From the NCBI GenBank assembly GCA_003231795.1, contig QIJI01000049.1, positions 1 to 11,311 on the forward strand: DNA of 11,311 bases, written 5' to 3'. The notes under the pieces are model-generated. The model made no database searches, was not told the DNA's origin, and saw nothing but the letters and a program-made list of their open reading frames with translations. This document shows positions 1-7,106 of the stretch, one piece after another. This DNA is from Gammaproteobacteria bacterium (lineage in GTDB: Bacteria > Pseudomonadota > Gammaproteobacteria > GCA-001735895). Position numbers and translations under genes: made by a program. Position 1 is the first letter of the stretch. Each line of letters starts with the position of its first letter.

Positions 1-383
1 GACAGCAAGGTGACGAAGATAGGCGCCATATAATTTGCGGCTCCTACGGTCGATAGACTCAGAAACGGAATGGCCGTGTAGAATGCGAGGAAACACAGCG
101 TCATAAAGAATGACCGCAACAACGTCCATTTCCGAAGAGCATCAACCAGTACGTCACGCCCTATGCCTTGCACCCATGCCAACGCAAACAGTAAGGGTAA
201 AGCCAGCAGCCCTCGCAAAGCGAAAATCTGCCAAATTGATAGTTCGCTGCTGAAGAATTTATAGATCACATCTTGAATCGATACTACAAACATTGTTGCC
301 ACGATGAGGGTAATGCCCCGTGTAATGTGTTGAGGCCGTGCCTGTATATTATCGATAGTCAATTGGATCTTCCTGTTTGGCAT
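1..383 (-). CDS. DMT/EamA-family permease, N-terminal part (cut by window edge)
   Basis: This is a partial gene whose 3' end lies beyond base 1. It starts at an ATG (383-381), and an in-frame TGA at 404-402 closes the frame upstream. The visible 127 residues are strongly hydrophobic, with likely membrane helices near residues 22-40, 52-71, 90-108 and 112-127. The alternation of helices, an Arg-Gly at the start of the second helix (R57-G58) and the Ala-Asn-Tyr-Met-Ala-Pro stretch near 115-121 fit the EamA half-repeat of the drug/metabolite transporter superfamily. Full members have about 300 residues and ten helices, so roughly 40% is visible. Such proteins export or import small metabolites across the inner membrane, but the substrate cannot be told. 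The gene diverges from the LysR regulator at 473, which may control it. No clear Shine-Dalgarno sequence precedes the ATG. Confidence 0.8.
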   Translation of the reverse strand, partial: MPNRKIQLTIDNIQARPQHITRGITLIVATMFVVSIQDVIYKFFSSELSIWQIFALRGLLALPLLFALAWVQGIGRDVLVDALRKWTLLRSFFMTLCFLAFYTAIPFLSLSTVGAANYMAPIFVTLL

Positions 384-436
384 CTTTGAATCGGCTGTTA
401 TTCATGGTATTGCGATCAGAACTGTTTGAATAGACA

Positions 437-466
437 TTGCAAGTTAAACCGATTGTTTAGTAAAAT
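437..466 (+). promoter_or_regulatory. Candidate promoter and operator dyad between transporter and lysR-type gene
   Basis: TTGCAA (437-442, 4 of 6 matches to the sigma-70 -35 box) is followed after 18 bases by TAAAAT (461-466, 5 of 6 matches to the -10 box). Between them is a perfect small dyad, TAAAC-CGATT-GTTTA (445-459), a reasonable place for a repressor or for LysR autoregulation. A second, widely spaced inverted repeat, TATTCA (399-404) and TGAATA (427-432), lies closer to the transporter. The predicted start point would fall almost on the ATG at 473, giving a leaderless or near-leaderless message. That weakens the call. Confidence 0.3.
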
Positions 467-472
467 TAAATA

Positions 473-1390
473 ATGGATCGCCCACCTGTTTATGGAATTG
501 AAGTTTTTCTGGCAATCATTCGAGAAGGATCGATGCGGGCGGCCGCCAAAACGTTAGGGGTGGGTGCCCCGGCGGTTAGCCTTCAATTGAAAGCGCTGGA
601 AGAAAAGATGGGCGTTGGTTTGATATTTCGCACGACGCGCAGCATCGAACTGACCGAAGCTGGCCGGGTGCTATTCAATGCGGCGGGACCGGCCTATCGA
701 GATATGGCCTATGCGGTTAAAAAAACCAGGGAAGTTGGAAAATCCACTACGGGAACGTTGCGCATAAGTCTGTCACGTGGGGCCTACATCACGGTAATTG
801 CGCCTTTGCTGGAAAAATTCCAATCAGACAATCCCGGTATCTGTTTGGACCTTTCCTTCAACGAAGGTTTGACGGATATTATTCGGGAACGATTTCATGC
901 AGGAGTACGCCTTGGGGACCTGTTGTCGCCCGAAATGGTGGCAGTGCGATTGACGCCACCTTTGACCCCGGCTTTTTCCGCGGCACCTTCTTACCTGGTC
1001 AGACATGGTCGGCCCGGACATCCGCGCGAACTTCTGCAGCACCGGTGTATCCGCTACAAATTACCAACCGCCAATAAGATTGCTGACTGGCATTTCACCG
1101 AAGATGGGCAGGATAAAATTATCGATCCGCCAACGCGGTTGATTTTCGATAACATGATAGGCGTGATCCAGGCTGCTCGCGAAGGTCATGGTATCGGCTG
1201 GTCACTGCGGGCGACCATGGAAGATCACCTTGAATCAGGCGACCTGGAAACGGTGCTTGATCCCTACGTGCGAAAGTTGCCACCGTTTTATCTTTACTAT
1301 CCAGAACAAAATAAGCGCATCGAGTGTCTGCGGCTGTTTATCGACTGCCTCGTGTCTTACCGAGATCAACATGCAAAGAACTCATTTTGA
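473..1390 (+). CDS. LysR-family transcriptional regulator (CrgA/AaeR-like)
   Basis: This encodes a 305-residue DNA-binding regulator, the usual LysR length. The N-terminal winged helix-turn-helix covers about residues 8-66, with the pattern S20-x-x-AAAKTLGV, A34-V-SLQLKALEE and the wing ending in LTEAGRVLF. The C-terminal effector-binding domain runs from about residue 90. The late LPPFYLYYP stretch followed by basic residues is typical of the CrgA/AaeR-like branch. Proteins of this family bind upstream of a divergent gene and respond to a small molecule; here the likely target is the DMT-type transporter starting at 383. The ligand is unknown. The ATG at 473 fits the usual N-terminus, but no Shine-Dalgarno sequence is evident. 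The gene is convergent with the fusion gene to its right and unrelated in function to the chaperone cluster. Confidence 0.9.
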   Translation: MDRPPVYGIEVFLAIIREGSMRAAAKTLGVGAPAVSLQLKALEEKMGVGLIFRTTRSIELTEAGRVLFNAAGPAYRDMAYAVKKTREVGKSTTGTLRISLSRGAYITVIAPLLEKFQSDNPGICLDLSFNEGLTDIIRERFHAGVRLGDLLSPEMVAVRLTPPLTPAFSAAPSYLVRHGRPGHPRELLQHRCIRYKLPTANKIADWHFTEDGQDKIIDPPTRLIFDNMIGVIQAAREGHGIGWSLRATMEDHLESGDLETVLDPYVRKLPPFYLYYPEQNKRIECLRLFIDCLVSYRDQHAKNSF

Positions 1391-1425
1391 AAACCGTTAA
1401 ACGACATTGGCATCTAACTTCGAAA

Positions 1426-1454
1426 AGCCCTTAGGCTCCCCCTTGGAAAAGGGG
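1426..1454. terminator. Two adjacent hairpins in the convergent gap; possible weak terminator
   Basis: In the 144-base gap between the convergent lysR-type gene and the fusion gene, two small hairpins lie next to each other. The first is AGCC-CTTA-GGCT (1426-1437). The second is CCCCTT-GGAA-AAGGGG (1439-1454), a 6-bp stem closed by a GNRA-type loop. Read on the minus strand, the AGCC/GGCT hairpin is followed at once by TTTT, so it could be a weak terminator for the leftward operon. On the plus strand no T-tract follows. The rest of the gap (1391-1534) holds no reading frame or other element I recognise. Confidence 0.35.
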
Positions 1455-1534
1455 ACGTTACCCGTTTAGTAAGATACCGGCTTTTACAGCTAAAAACCAA
1501 AGTTATTCTCCGGAAGGGAGCCCTGTTGCGGGAC

Positions 1535-3049
1535 TTATTCCTTGCTGGCTATCAGCTGAAATTGACGCGCTAACAGGTTGAATGGGGATCTTTCGGTGAA
1601 TTCCATTTCGAGCTTTTTCAATTTTTCGTAAACCGCTGAATCTTGCTTGAGTTCATTCGTGCCCCAGTAATTATAGAGGCATCGAATGCCATAGTATTTT
1701 TCGAGTTTGAGGCCCATTTGTTCGAGCCATTCGATAACCTGATCGGGACGATACTCGTTAACATTGACGTCAAAAATCGAATTGTGCTGTGAGGTCTGAT
1801 CAAGCAAGGTGTAGGCCTTGTCCAGATCATCGTCCAGAAAAGCAGCCTGATAAGGTAGTGAATGCTGATTAGTGGTTATCAGGGACAAAAATCCGCCCGG
1901 TTTAAGCACTCGATACAGCACTTGCAGCAGGGGATCGACTTCGTCGACAAATTGAATCACGTTATGACACAGTACGATGTCGAACTCGTGTTGAGCAAAT
2001 TTATTATCGATGCCAAGAATATCGATGGCATGCGTACTGAGACGATCGGTAACCCCTGCAAGTGCCGCATTTGCGCGCGCGTCATTCAACATTTGCTGTG
2101 AAATATCGACGATGTCGATTTGATGATTCATCCGCGCCAGGCCGAGGCTATCGAGACCATTGCCACCACCAGCGTCGAGAATTCGCAGCGGAGGTGAATC
2201 CACCGGAATATGTTTTTTCAGATTATGTTCGACCAGTTCGTAACCAAAGCGATTCCACGGGAGACTTTGATCGGCCTTCCATTTTGAAAGCCCGGCTTCG
2301 AACGAATCCTTTCGATTAGCAATCTTGAGTGCTTTGCTCAGTTCAACATTACCCGTGTAGAGCGCTTTACCTATGATTACGCCATCGATGCCGTCGTTGT
2401 TGAAACATTCGCGCAGATCCTGCATGTTACCGATGCCACCACCGACAATAACCCGTAGTCCGCTCAAGCTTGCCAGGTCGATTGAAGATTCCAGATCGAC
2501 ACCGGTCATCGAGCCATCACGATGAATGCTGGTATGTATCGCCGTGGTCACGCCTAGCTGGCGCATTTGAATCGCAAGCGTGGTCGCCTGGACACTGCCA
2601 GGCGCACGCCAGCCGTGAATTTGAACTTCGCCCTGCGCGTCTGTATCGATGCCGAGCACGATGGCTTCACCACCATAACTTGCGATTGCCTGTGCCATCA
2701 TCTGCGGGTTCTCGACCGCTGCCGTTCCGATAATTACTCTTTTAATACCGGACTTGATAGCCCAGTCGACATCTTCAATCGTACGGATTCCCCCACCGAA
2801 CTGGATATTGACATCGAGCATTGAAATTTGTTTGATCAGTTCCCAGTTGTGGCTAGCTTCCTCGTCGAAAGCCGCATCCAGGTTAATCAACTGTATCCAG
2901 TCAGCACCCTGTTCAATCCATTGGCGCGCGCAGGCGACCGGGTCGCTATGAAACACGACCGGATTTTCAGTATCACCCTGGGTAAAACGAACGACTTTTC
3001 CATTTCGAACATGGATCGCAGGAAAAATAATAAACTTGTTTATATACAT
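1535..3049 (-). CDS. Fusion: HisA-like barrel + CmoM-like SAM methyltransferase
   Basis: The 504-residue protein has two complete domains. Residues 1-245 match the HisA family (ProFAR isomerase of histidine synthesis): GGGIR at 85-89, D135 at the end of a strand, HT-x-I-x-RDG (172-179), and phosphate-loop glycines at 203-207 and IGKAL at 226-230. However, the first-strand PA[IL]D motif reads PAIH, so the usual catalytic Asp is H13. The usual acidic residue after the Thr (TD/TE) is S174. Residues about 248-504 form a class I methyltransferase: SAM loop LDAGGGNG (291-298), acidic D315, VLKPGG (381-386). They follow E. coli CmoM nearly end to end, including a C-terminal IRCLYNYW segment matching CmoM's VRVFHDYL. 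CmoM methylates the wobble base cmo5U34 of tRNA. The ATG start is the only sensible one; no Shine-Dalgarno is visible. It lies 33 bases after dapB and is probably cotranscribed. Whether either half keeps its ancestral activity is not shown. Confidence 0.88.
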   Translation of the reverse strand: MYINKFIIFPAIHVRNGKVVRFTQGDTENPVVFHSDPVACARQWIEQGADWIQLINLDAAFDEEASHNWELIKQISMLDVNIQFGGGIRTIEDVDWAIKSGIKRVIIGTAAVENPQMMAQAIASYGGEAIVLGIDTDAQGEVQIHGWRAPGSVQATTLAIQMRQLGVTTAIHTSIHRDGSMTGVDLESSIDLASLSGLRVIVGGGIGNMQDLRECFNNDGIDGVIIGKALYTGNVELSKALKIANRKDSFEAGLSKWKADQSLPWNRFGYELVEHNLKKHIPVDSPPLRILDAGGGNGLDSLGLARMNHQIDIVDISQQMLNDARANAALAGVTDRLSTHAIDILGIDNKFAQHEFDIVLCHNVIQFVDEVDPLLQVLYRVLKPGGFLSLITTNQHSLPYQAAFLDDDLDKAYTLLDQTSQHNSIFDVNVNEYRPDQVIEWLEQMGLKLEKYYGIRCLYNYWGTNELKQDSAVYEKLKKLEMEFTERSPFNLLARQFQLIASKE

Positions 3050-3082
3050 ATAGTTATGGAATATATTTAAAGTTAGTTCTAT

Positions 3083-3874
3083 TTACCGAAGTACATCCTG
3101 CATTGTGAATACTCCGGGCGATTGCTGCGAAACCCAACGACTGGCACGTATCGCACCCCGGGCAAAAATCATTCGACTGGAAGCTTTGTGGGTTATTTCG
3201 ATACGCTCACCTTCGGCGGCAAAAATCACTGTATGCTCTCCGACAATATCGCCGGCACGTATGCTTTCAATTCCGATAGTGGCGCGCTCGCGTTTACCGG
3301 TCTGGCCTTCACGTCCATATACGGCACAATCGTCCAGATTGCGACCCAAAGCAGTAGCGATAACCTGCCCCATTTTCAAGGCAGTACCCGAGGGCGCGTC
3401 CACTTTGTTGCGATGGTGTGCTTCGACAATTTCGATATCGACAGAATCACCGAGTACGGTTGCTGCGGTTTGCAGCAATTGCAGACAGAGGTTAACGCCG
3501 ATACTGGTATTGGCTGCGTAGACAATCGGGATGGATTCGCCAGCCTGCTGTATTTGCTGTTCGAGTGCAGCATCACAGCCGGTGGTTCCAATAACCATCG
3601 CTTTACGCTTTTGCTGGCACAACTCGATATACTGACTGGTTGCAGCCGGGTGGGTAAAATCGATGAGCACATCGAATTGATTTGGATCGAGTTGGTCGGA
3701 AATGACGATACCATTGCTTTCTATTGCCGACAAAGTTCCGCTATCACAACCGATTGACTCGCTTTGCGGACGAGCTACTGCCTGAGTTAACGTCAGGCCA
3801 TCCTCTTCGTGACAGGCAACGACCAGATTTCTGCCCATGCGGCCTGCTGCGCCTGCAATTGCAATTCGAGTCAC
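3083..3874 (-). CDS. dapB: 4-hydroxy-tetrahydrodipicolinate reductase
   Basis: DapB reduces 4-hydroxy-tetrahydrodipicolinate with NAD(P)H in the cytoplasmic lysine/diaminopimelate pathway, which feeds protein and peptidoglycan synthesis. The protein has 263 residues (E. coli 273). It carries the nucleotide-binding loop GAAGRMG (8-14), the GTTG turn near 96-99 and the catalytic signature EAHHRNKVDAPSGTA (151-165), with H153 and K157 in the positions of the E. coli catalytic His and Lys. The start codon is GTG at 3874, preceded by a strong Shine-Dalgarno. It begins 20 bases after dnaJ ends, and its placement after dnaJ is the common gammaproteobacterial order. Nothing is missing or broken. Confidence 0.97.
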   Translation of the reverse strand: MTRIAIAGAAGRMGRNLVVACHEEDGLTLTQAVARPQSESIGCDSGTLSAIESNGIVISDQLDPNQFDVLIDFTHPAATSQYIELCQQKRKAMVIGTTGCDAALEQQIQQAGESIPIVYAANTSIGVNLCLQLLQTAATVLGDSVDIEIVEAHHRNKVDAPSGTALKMGQVIATALGRNLDDCAVYGREGQTGKRERATIGIESIRAGDIVGEHTVIFAAEGERIEITHKASSRMIFARGAIRASRWVSQQSPGVFTMQDVLR

Positions 3875-3879
3875 TGCTG

Positions 3880-3886
3880 CTCCCCT
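3880..3886 (-). promoter_or_regulatory. Ribosome binding site fixing the GTG start of dapB
   Basis: Read on the minus strand this is AGGGGAG, five bases before the GTG at 3874. It is one of the best Shine-Dalgarno matches in the window and supports GTG as the dapB start. It lies in the 20-base gap after dnaJ. Confidence 0.75.
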
Positions 3887-3894
3887 GGGTTGTT

Positions 3895-5016
3895 TCAGGA
3901 TTTCATGTCTTCAAAAAATTGCTTCATGCCATCGACCCACGATTTTTCGTTGGGACTATGCTTTTTTACAGCCTTGCCCATGGAATTGCCGAATTGTTCG
4001 AGCAATTCCTTTTGTTCAGCGTTCAATTTTACAGGGGTTTCGATCACAATACGGCATATTAAATCACCAACCGCCCCACCCCGCACCGGTTTGACCCCTT
4101 TCCCGCGCATGCGAAACAGTTTATGGGTTTGAGTCCCTGCCGGAATTTTCAGATTCAAACGTCCACCCAGGCTTGGGACTTCCATTTCGCCGCCGAGAGC
4201 CGCAGTCACTATACTGATAGGAACTTCGCAAAAAAGATCAGCATTGTCACGCTCAAATATAGGATGGGGTTTGACGTGAATCTGTACAAATAAATCGCCG
4301 GAAGGCGCACTTGCTTCACCGGCCTCACCTTCACCGGTTAATCTGATTCGATCACCATTATCAACTCCGGCCGGTACTTCGACCGAGAGTGATTTATGCT
4401 CCTTGATCCGCCCTGCCCCATGACAGCTCGAACAGGGATCGCTGATGGTAGTACCTGATCCACGGCAATTTGGACAGGTCTGCTGCACTGAAAAGAATCC
4501 CTGTTGCATTCGCACCTGGCCATGACCCGCGCAGGTAGCGCAAGATTCCGCAGAGGTTCCGGGTTTGGCACCGCTACCGGAGCAACTGGTGCAGTGTTTG
4601 AGAGTCGGGACGCGAATTTTTACGGTGGTACCCGCGACCGCGTCTTCCAGGCCCAGTTCCAGGTTGTACTGCAGATCGGCACCTTTGCGAACGCGCGAAC
4701 GACCCTGGCCACCACCGCCAAATATATCGCCGAATATATCACTGAAAGCATCACCAAAGCCGCCGCCACTAAATCCGCCGCCGGCAGATTGATCGACACC
4801 CGCATGACCAAACTGGTCGTATGCTGCGCGCTTGTTCTGGTTTGACAATACGTCGAAAGCTTCTTTGGCTTCCTTGAATAGAACTTCAGCCTCGTGATCA
4901 TCAGGATTGCGATCAGGATGGTATTTCATCGCCAGACGACGAAAAGCCTTCTTGAGCTCGGGATCAGAAGCGGTTCTATCTACTTCGAGAATTTCGTAAA
5001 AATCGCGTTTTGACAT
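3895..5016 (-). CDS. dnaJ: Chaperone protein DnaJ (Hsp40)
   Basis: DnaJ delivers unfolded substrates to DnaK and stimulates its ATPase. The protein is full length at 373 residues (E. coli 376). Domains in order: J domain (about 1-70) with the HPD motif at H33-D35; Gly/Phe-rich region (about 77-105); zinc-binding domain with four CxxCxGxG repeats starting at C142, C159, C181 and C195, all eight cysteines present; C-terminal substrate-binding and dimer region to residue 373. The ATG at 5016 gives the standard N-terminus (SKRDFYEIL). Only a weak GAG precedes it. The gene follows dnaK after 87 bases that contain a strong terminator-like hairpin, so its expression probably relies on partial read-through or on a separate promoter I cannot identify. 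Confidence 0.98.
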   Translation of the reverse strand: MSKRDFYEILEVDRTASDPELKKAFRRLAMKYHPDRNPDDHEAEVLFKEAKEAFDVLSNQNKRAAYDQFGHAGVDQSAGGGFSGGGFGDAFSDIFGDIFGGGGQGRSRVRKGADLQYNLELGLEDAVAGTTVKIRVPTLKHCTSCSGSGAKPGTSAESCATCAGHGQVRMQQGFFSVQQTCPNCRGSGTTISDPCSSCHGAGRIKEHKSLSVEVPAGVDNGDRIRLTGEGEAGEASAPSGDLFVQIHVKPHPIFERDNADLFCEVPISIVTAALGGEMEVPSLGGRLNLKIPAGTQTHKLFRMRGKGVKPVRGGAVGDLICRIVIETPVKLNAEQKELLEQFGNSMGKAVKKHSPNEKSWVDGMKQFFEDMKS

Positions 5017-5030
5017 TGACTCGTTTTAAA

Positions 5031-5064
5031 ACAAGAAAAACCTGGCCTGTTAAAACAGGCCAGG
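5031..5064 (-). terminator. Strong intrinsic terminator/attenuator between dnaK and dnaJ
   Basis: On the minus strand a perfect 10-bp stem, CCTGGCCTGT paired with ACAGGCCAGG (5041-5050 and 5055-5064), closes a four-base loop. It is followed directly by TTTTTCTTGT (5040-5031) and more T residues. Seven of the ten stem pairs are G-C. This is a textbook factor-independent terminator 40 bases after the dnaK stop codon. It would end most dnaK transcripts and let a fraction continue into dnaJ-dapB and the fusion gene. Confidence 0.85.
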
Positions 5065-5103
5065 CAATTATTCACCGTTAAAGCTGACTATTGATGTAAC
5101 AGC

Positions 5104-7053
5104 TTACTTTTTATCGTCCTTAACTTCCTCGAATTCAGCGTCGACCACATCGTCGCTACTATCGGCCTGCGCCGAAGCGTTGGCGTCAACCGGCTCCGGG
5201 CCCCCGCCTTCACCTTTGCCTTCACCTTCGGTTGCATTGGCGGAATAAGCCTTTTCAGCCAGTTTGCTTGATGCTTCGGCCAACACCTGGGTTTTAGCCT
5301 CAATTTCTTCCTTGTCCGAGCCTTCCAAAGATTTTTTCAGATCTTCAATAGCCGCTTCAATTTTGGTCTTGTCTTCCGCTTCAACCTGCTCGCCAAGATC
5401 TACCAGTGTTTTTTCAGCGGAATGAACCATGGCGTCAGCCTGGTTGCGGGATTCAACGGTTTCACGATGTTTGCGATCTTCATCAGCATGCGCTTCTGCA
5501 TCCTTGACCATCGCATCGACTTCTTCATCCGATAGTCCACTGGAGGCTTTGATCACGATCTTCTGTTCTTTGCCGGTGGCTTTATCCTTGGCTGATACAT
5601 TCAGAATACCGTTGGCGTCAATATCAAAGGTCACTTCAATCTGTGGAACGCCCCTTTGTGCCGATGGAATGTCAGACAGGTCAAAACGTCCCAGCGATTT
5701 ATTTGCAGTTGCGACATCACGTTCACCCTGCAATACATGCACGGTTACCGCATTCTGGTTATCTTCCGCGGTCGAAAAAGTTTGCGCGGCCTTAGTCGGA
5801 ATGGTTGTATTTTTTTCAATCAGCTTGGTCATCACACCACCAAGGGTTTCGATTCCGAGTGACAATGGCGTGACATCAAGCAATAGCACGTTTTTAACAT
5901 CACCACCCAATACGCCACCCTGGATAGCGGCGCCACTGGCAACCGATTCATCGGGATTGACGTCACGACGGGGATCTTGACCAAAGAAGTTTTTCACCAC
6001 TTCCTGAACTTTCGGCATGCGGGTCTGTCCGCCAACCATAATGATGTCGTCAATATCAGAAACCGAAAGATCGGCATCTTCAAGCGCAACTTTGAGTGGC
6101 TCGATGGTGCGCGCAACCAGATCGTCGACCAGGGATTCCAGTTTGGCGCGGGTAATCTTCAGGTTAAGATGCTTCGGGCCTGCCGCATCCGCGGTAATGT
6201 AAGGCAGGTTAACATCGGTTTGCTGGCTCGAAGACAATTCGATCTTGGCTTTCTCGGCTGCTTCTTTCAAACGTTGCATCGCCAACGGATCACCGCGCAG
6301 GTCCATGCCCTGATCTTTCTTGAATGAGTCAGCCAGATAATCAATCAGGCGCATATCAAAATCTTCGCCACCGAGGAAGGTATCGCCATTCGTTGAAAGC
6401 ACTTCGAACTGATGTTCACCATCGACTTCGGCAACTTCGATAATCGAAATATCGAAAGTACCGCCACCCAGGTCGTATACGGCAATCTTCTTGTCACCCG
6501 TCGACTTGTCCATGCCGTAAGCAAGTGCAGCCGCAGTGGGTTCGTTGATAATACGTTTAACTTCCAGGCCGGCAATTTTTCCAGCGTCCTTGGTCGCCTG
6601 ACGTTGTGAGTCGTTGAAATAGGCCGGTACGGTAATGACTGCCTCGGTGACTTCTTCACCCAGGTAGTCTTCAGCCGTTTTCTTCATTTTCTGCAAGACG
6701 CGCGCAGAAATTTCAGGGGGTGCCATTTTATTGCCCTTGGCTTCTACCCAGGCATCGCCATTGTCAGCCTTGAGAATTTTGTAAGGGACCAGGTCGATGT
6801 CTTGCTGAACGGCCTTTTCGTCATATCGACGGCCAATCAGGCGTTTGACAGCGTACAGCGTGTCGCTGGGATTGGTAACCGCCTGGCGCTTGGCTGGCTG
6901 ACCAACTAGAACTTCATCATCAGCACCAAAAGCAACAATCGACGGAGTGGTACGATCGCCTTCCGAGTTTTCGATTACCTTAGGCTTGTCGCCCTCCATG
7001 ACGGCCACGCAGGAATTAGTGGTGCCGAGGTCTATGCCTATAATTCTGCCCAT
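5104..7053 (-). CDS. dnaK: Chaperone protein DnaK (Hsp70)
   Basis: DnaK is the ATP-driven Hsp70 chaperone that binds exposed hydrophobic segments of proteins, working with DnaJ and GrpE. From the chosen ATG the protein has 649 residues. Visible motifs are IGIDLGTTNS (5-14), K70, P143, R151, the second phosphate loop YDLGGGTFD (193-201, with T199), the adenosine motif VGGQTRMP (340-347), the interdomain linker LLLDVTPLSLG (390-400) and an acidic tail ending EEVKDDKK. Residue numbers for K70, P143, R151 and T199 coincide with E. coli DnaK. The N-terminal lobe has the extended form found in Gram-negative Hsp70s. The frame opens two codons earlier at a TTG (7059), but the ATG at 7053 is correctly spaced from GGAG and gives the usual MG-x-IIGID N-terminus. 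A heat-shock promoter candidate lies just upstream. Confidence 0.98.
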   Translation of the reverse strand: MGRIIGIDLGTTNSCVAVMEGDKPKVIENSEGDRTTPSIVAFGADDEVLVGQPAKRQAVTNPSDTLYAVKRLIGRRYDEKAVQQDIDLVPYKILKADNGDAWVEAKGNKMAPPEISARVLQKMKKTAEDYLGEEVTEAVITVPAYFNDSQRQATKDAGKIAGLEVKRIINEPTAAALAYGMDKSTGDKKIAVYDLGGGTFDISIIEVAEVDGEHQFEVLSTNGDTFLGGEDFDMRLIDYLADSFKKDQGMDLRGDPLAMQRLKEAAEKAKIELSSSQQTDVNLPYITADAAGPKHLNLKITRAKLESLVDDLVARTIEPLKVALEDADLSVSDIDDIIMVGGQTRMPKVQEVVKNFFGQDPRRDVNPDESVASGAAIQGGVLGGDVKNVLLLDVTPLSLGIETLGGVMTKLIEKNTTIPTKAAQTFSTAEDNQNAVTVHVLQGERDVATANKSLGRFDLSDIPSAQRGVPQIEVTFDIDANGILNVSAKDKATGKEQKIVIKASSGLSDEEVDAMVKDAEAHADEDRKHRETVESRNQADAMVHSAEKTLVDLGEQVEAEDKTKIEAAIEDLKKSLEGSDKEEIEAKTQVLAEASSKLAEKAYSANATEGEGKGEGGGPEPVDANASAQADSSDDVVDAEFEEVKDDKK

Positions 7054-7061
7054 TTTCAATA

Positions 7062-7065
7062 CTCC
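7062..7065 (-). promoter_or_regulatory. Ribosome binding site deciding the dnaK start
   Basis: GGAG on the minus strand lies eight bases before the ATG at 7053. It is only two bases from the in-frame TTG at 7059, too close for that codon. This favours the ATG. Confidence 0.7.
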
Positions 7066-7078
7066 AAATCTGTTTAAG

Positions 7079-7106
7079 TAAAACCTATACCCGAAGTAGG
7101 GTTTTA
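7079..7106 (-). other. UUCG-loop hairpin in the grpE-dnaK gap
   Basis: TAAAACC (7106-7100 on the minus strand) pairs perfectly with GGTTTTA (7085-7079). Inside, CTTCGG (7096-7091) can form the very stable cUUCGg tetraloop, with one or two bulges between inner and outer stems. TTTTA in the closing stem is not a long T-tract, so this is at best a weak terminator. It overlaps the -10 region of the dnaK heat-shock promoter candidate, so only transcripts reading through from grpE would contain the whole hairpin. A role as RNA-processing site or attenuator is inference. Confidence 0.5.

Noticed and set aside
2327..2333. GAGTGCT, resembling a CIRCE half-site
   Set aside because: It lies inside the fusion coding region, and the correctly spaced second half is absent.
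3122..3757. A 211-codon open frame on the plus strand
   Set aside because: It lies entirely antisense to dapB, whose protein is complete with all motifs. The translation resembles no family I recognise.
5429..5980. A 183-codon open frame on the plus strand
   Set aside because: It is antisense to dnaK and rich in Ser and Thr, as expected for an opposite-strand shadow of a conserved gene.
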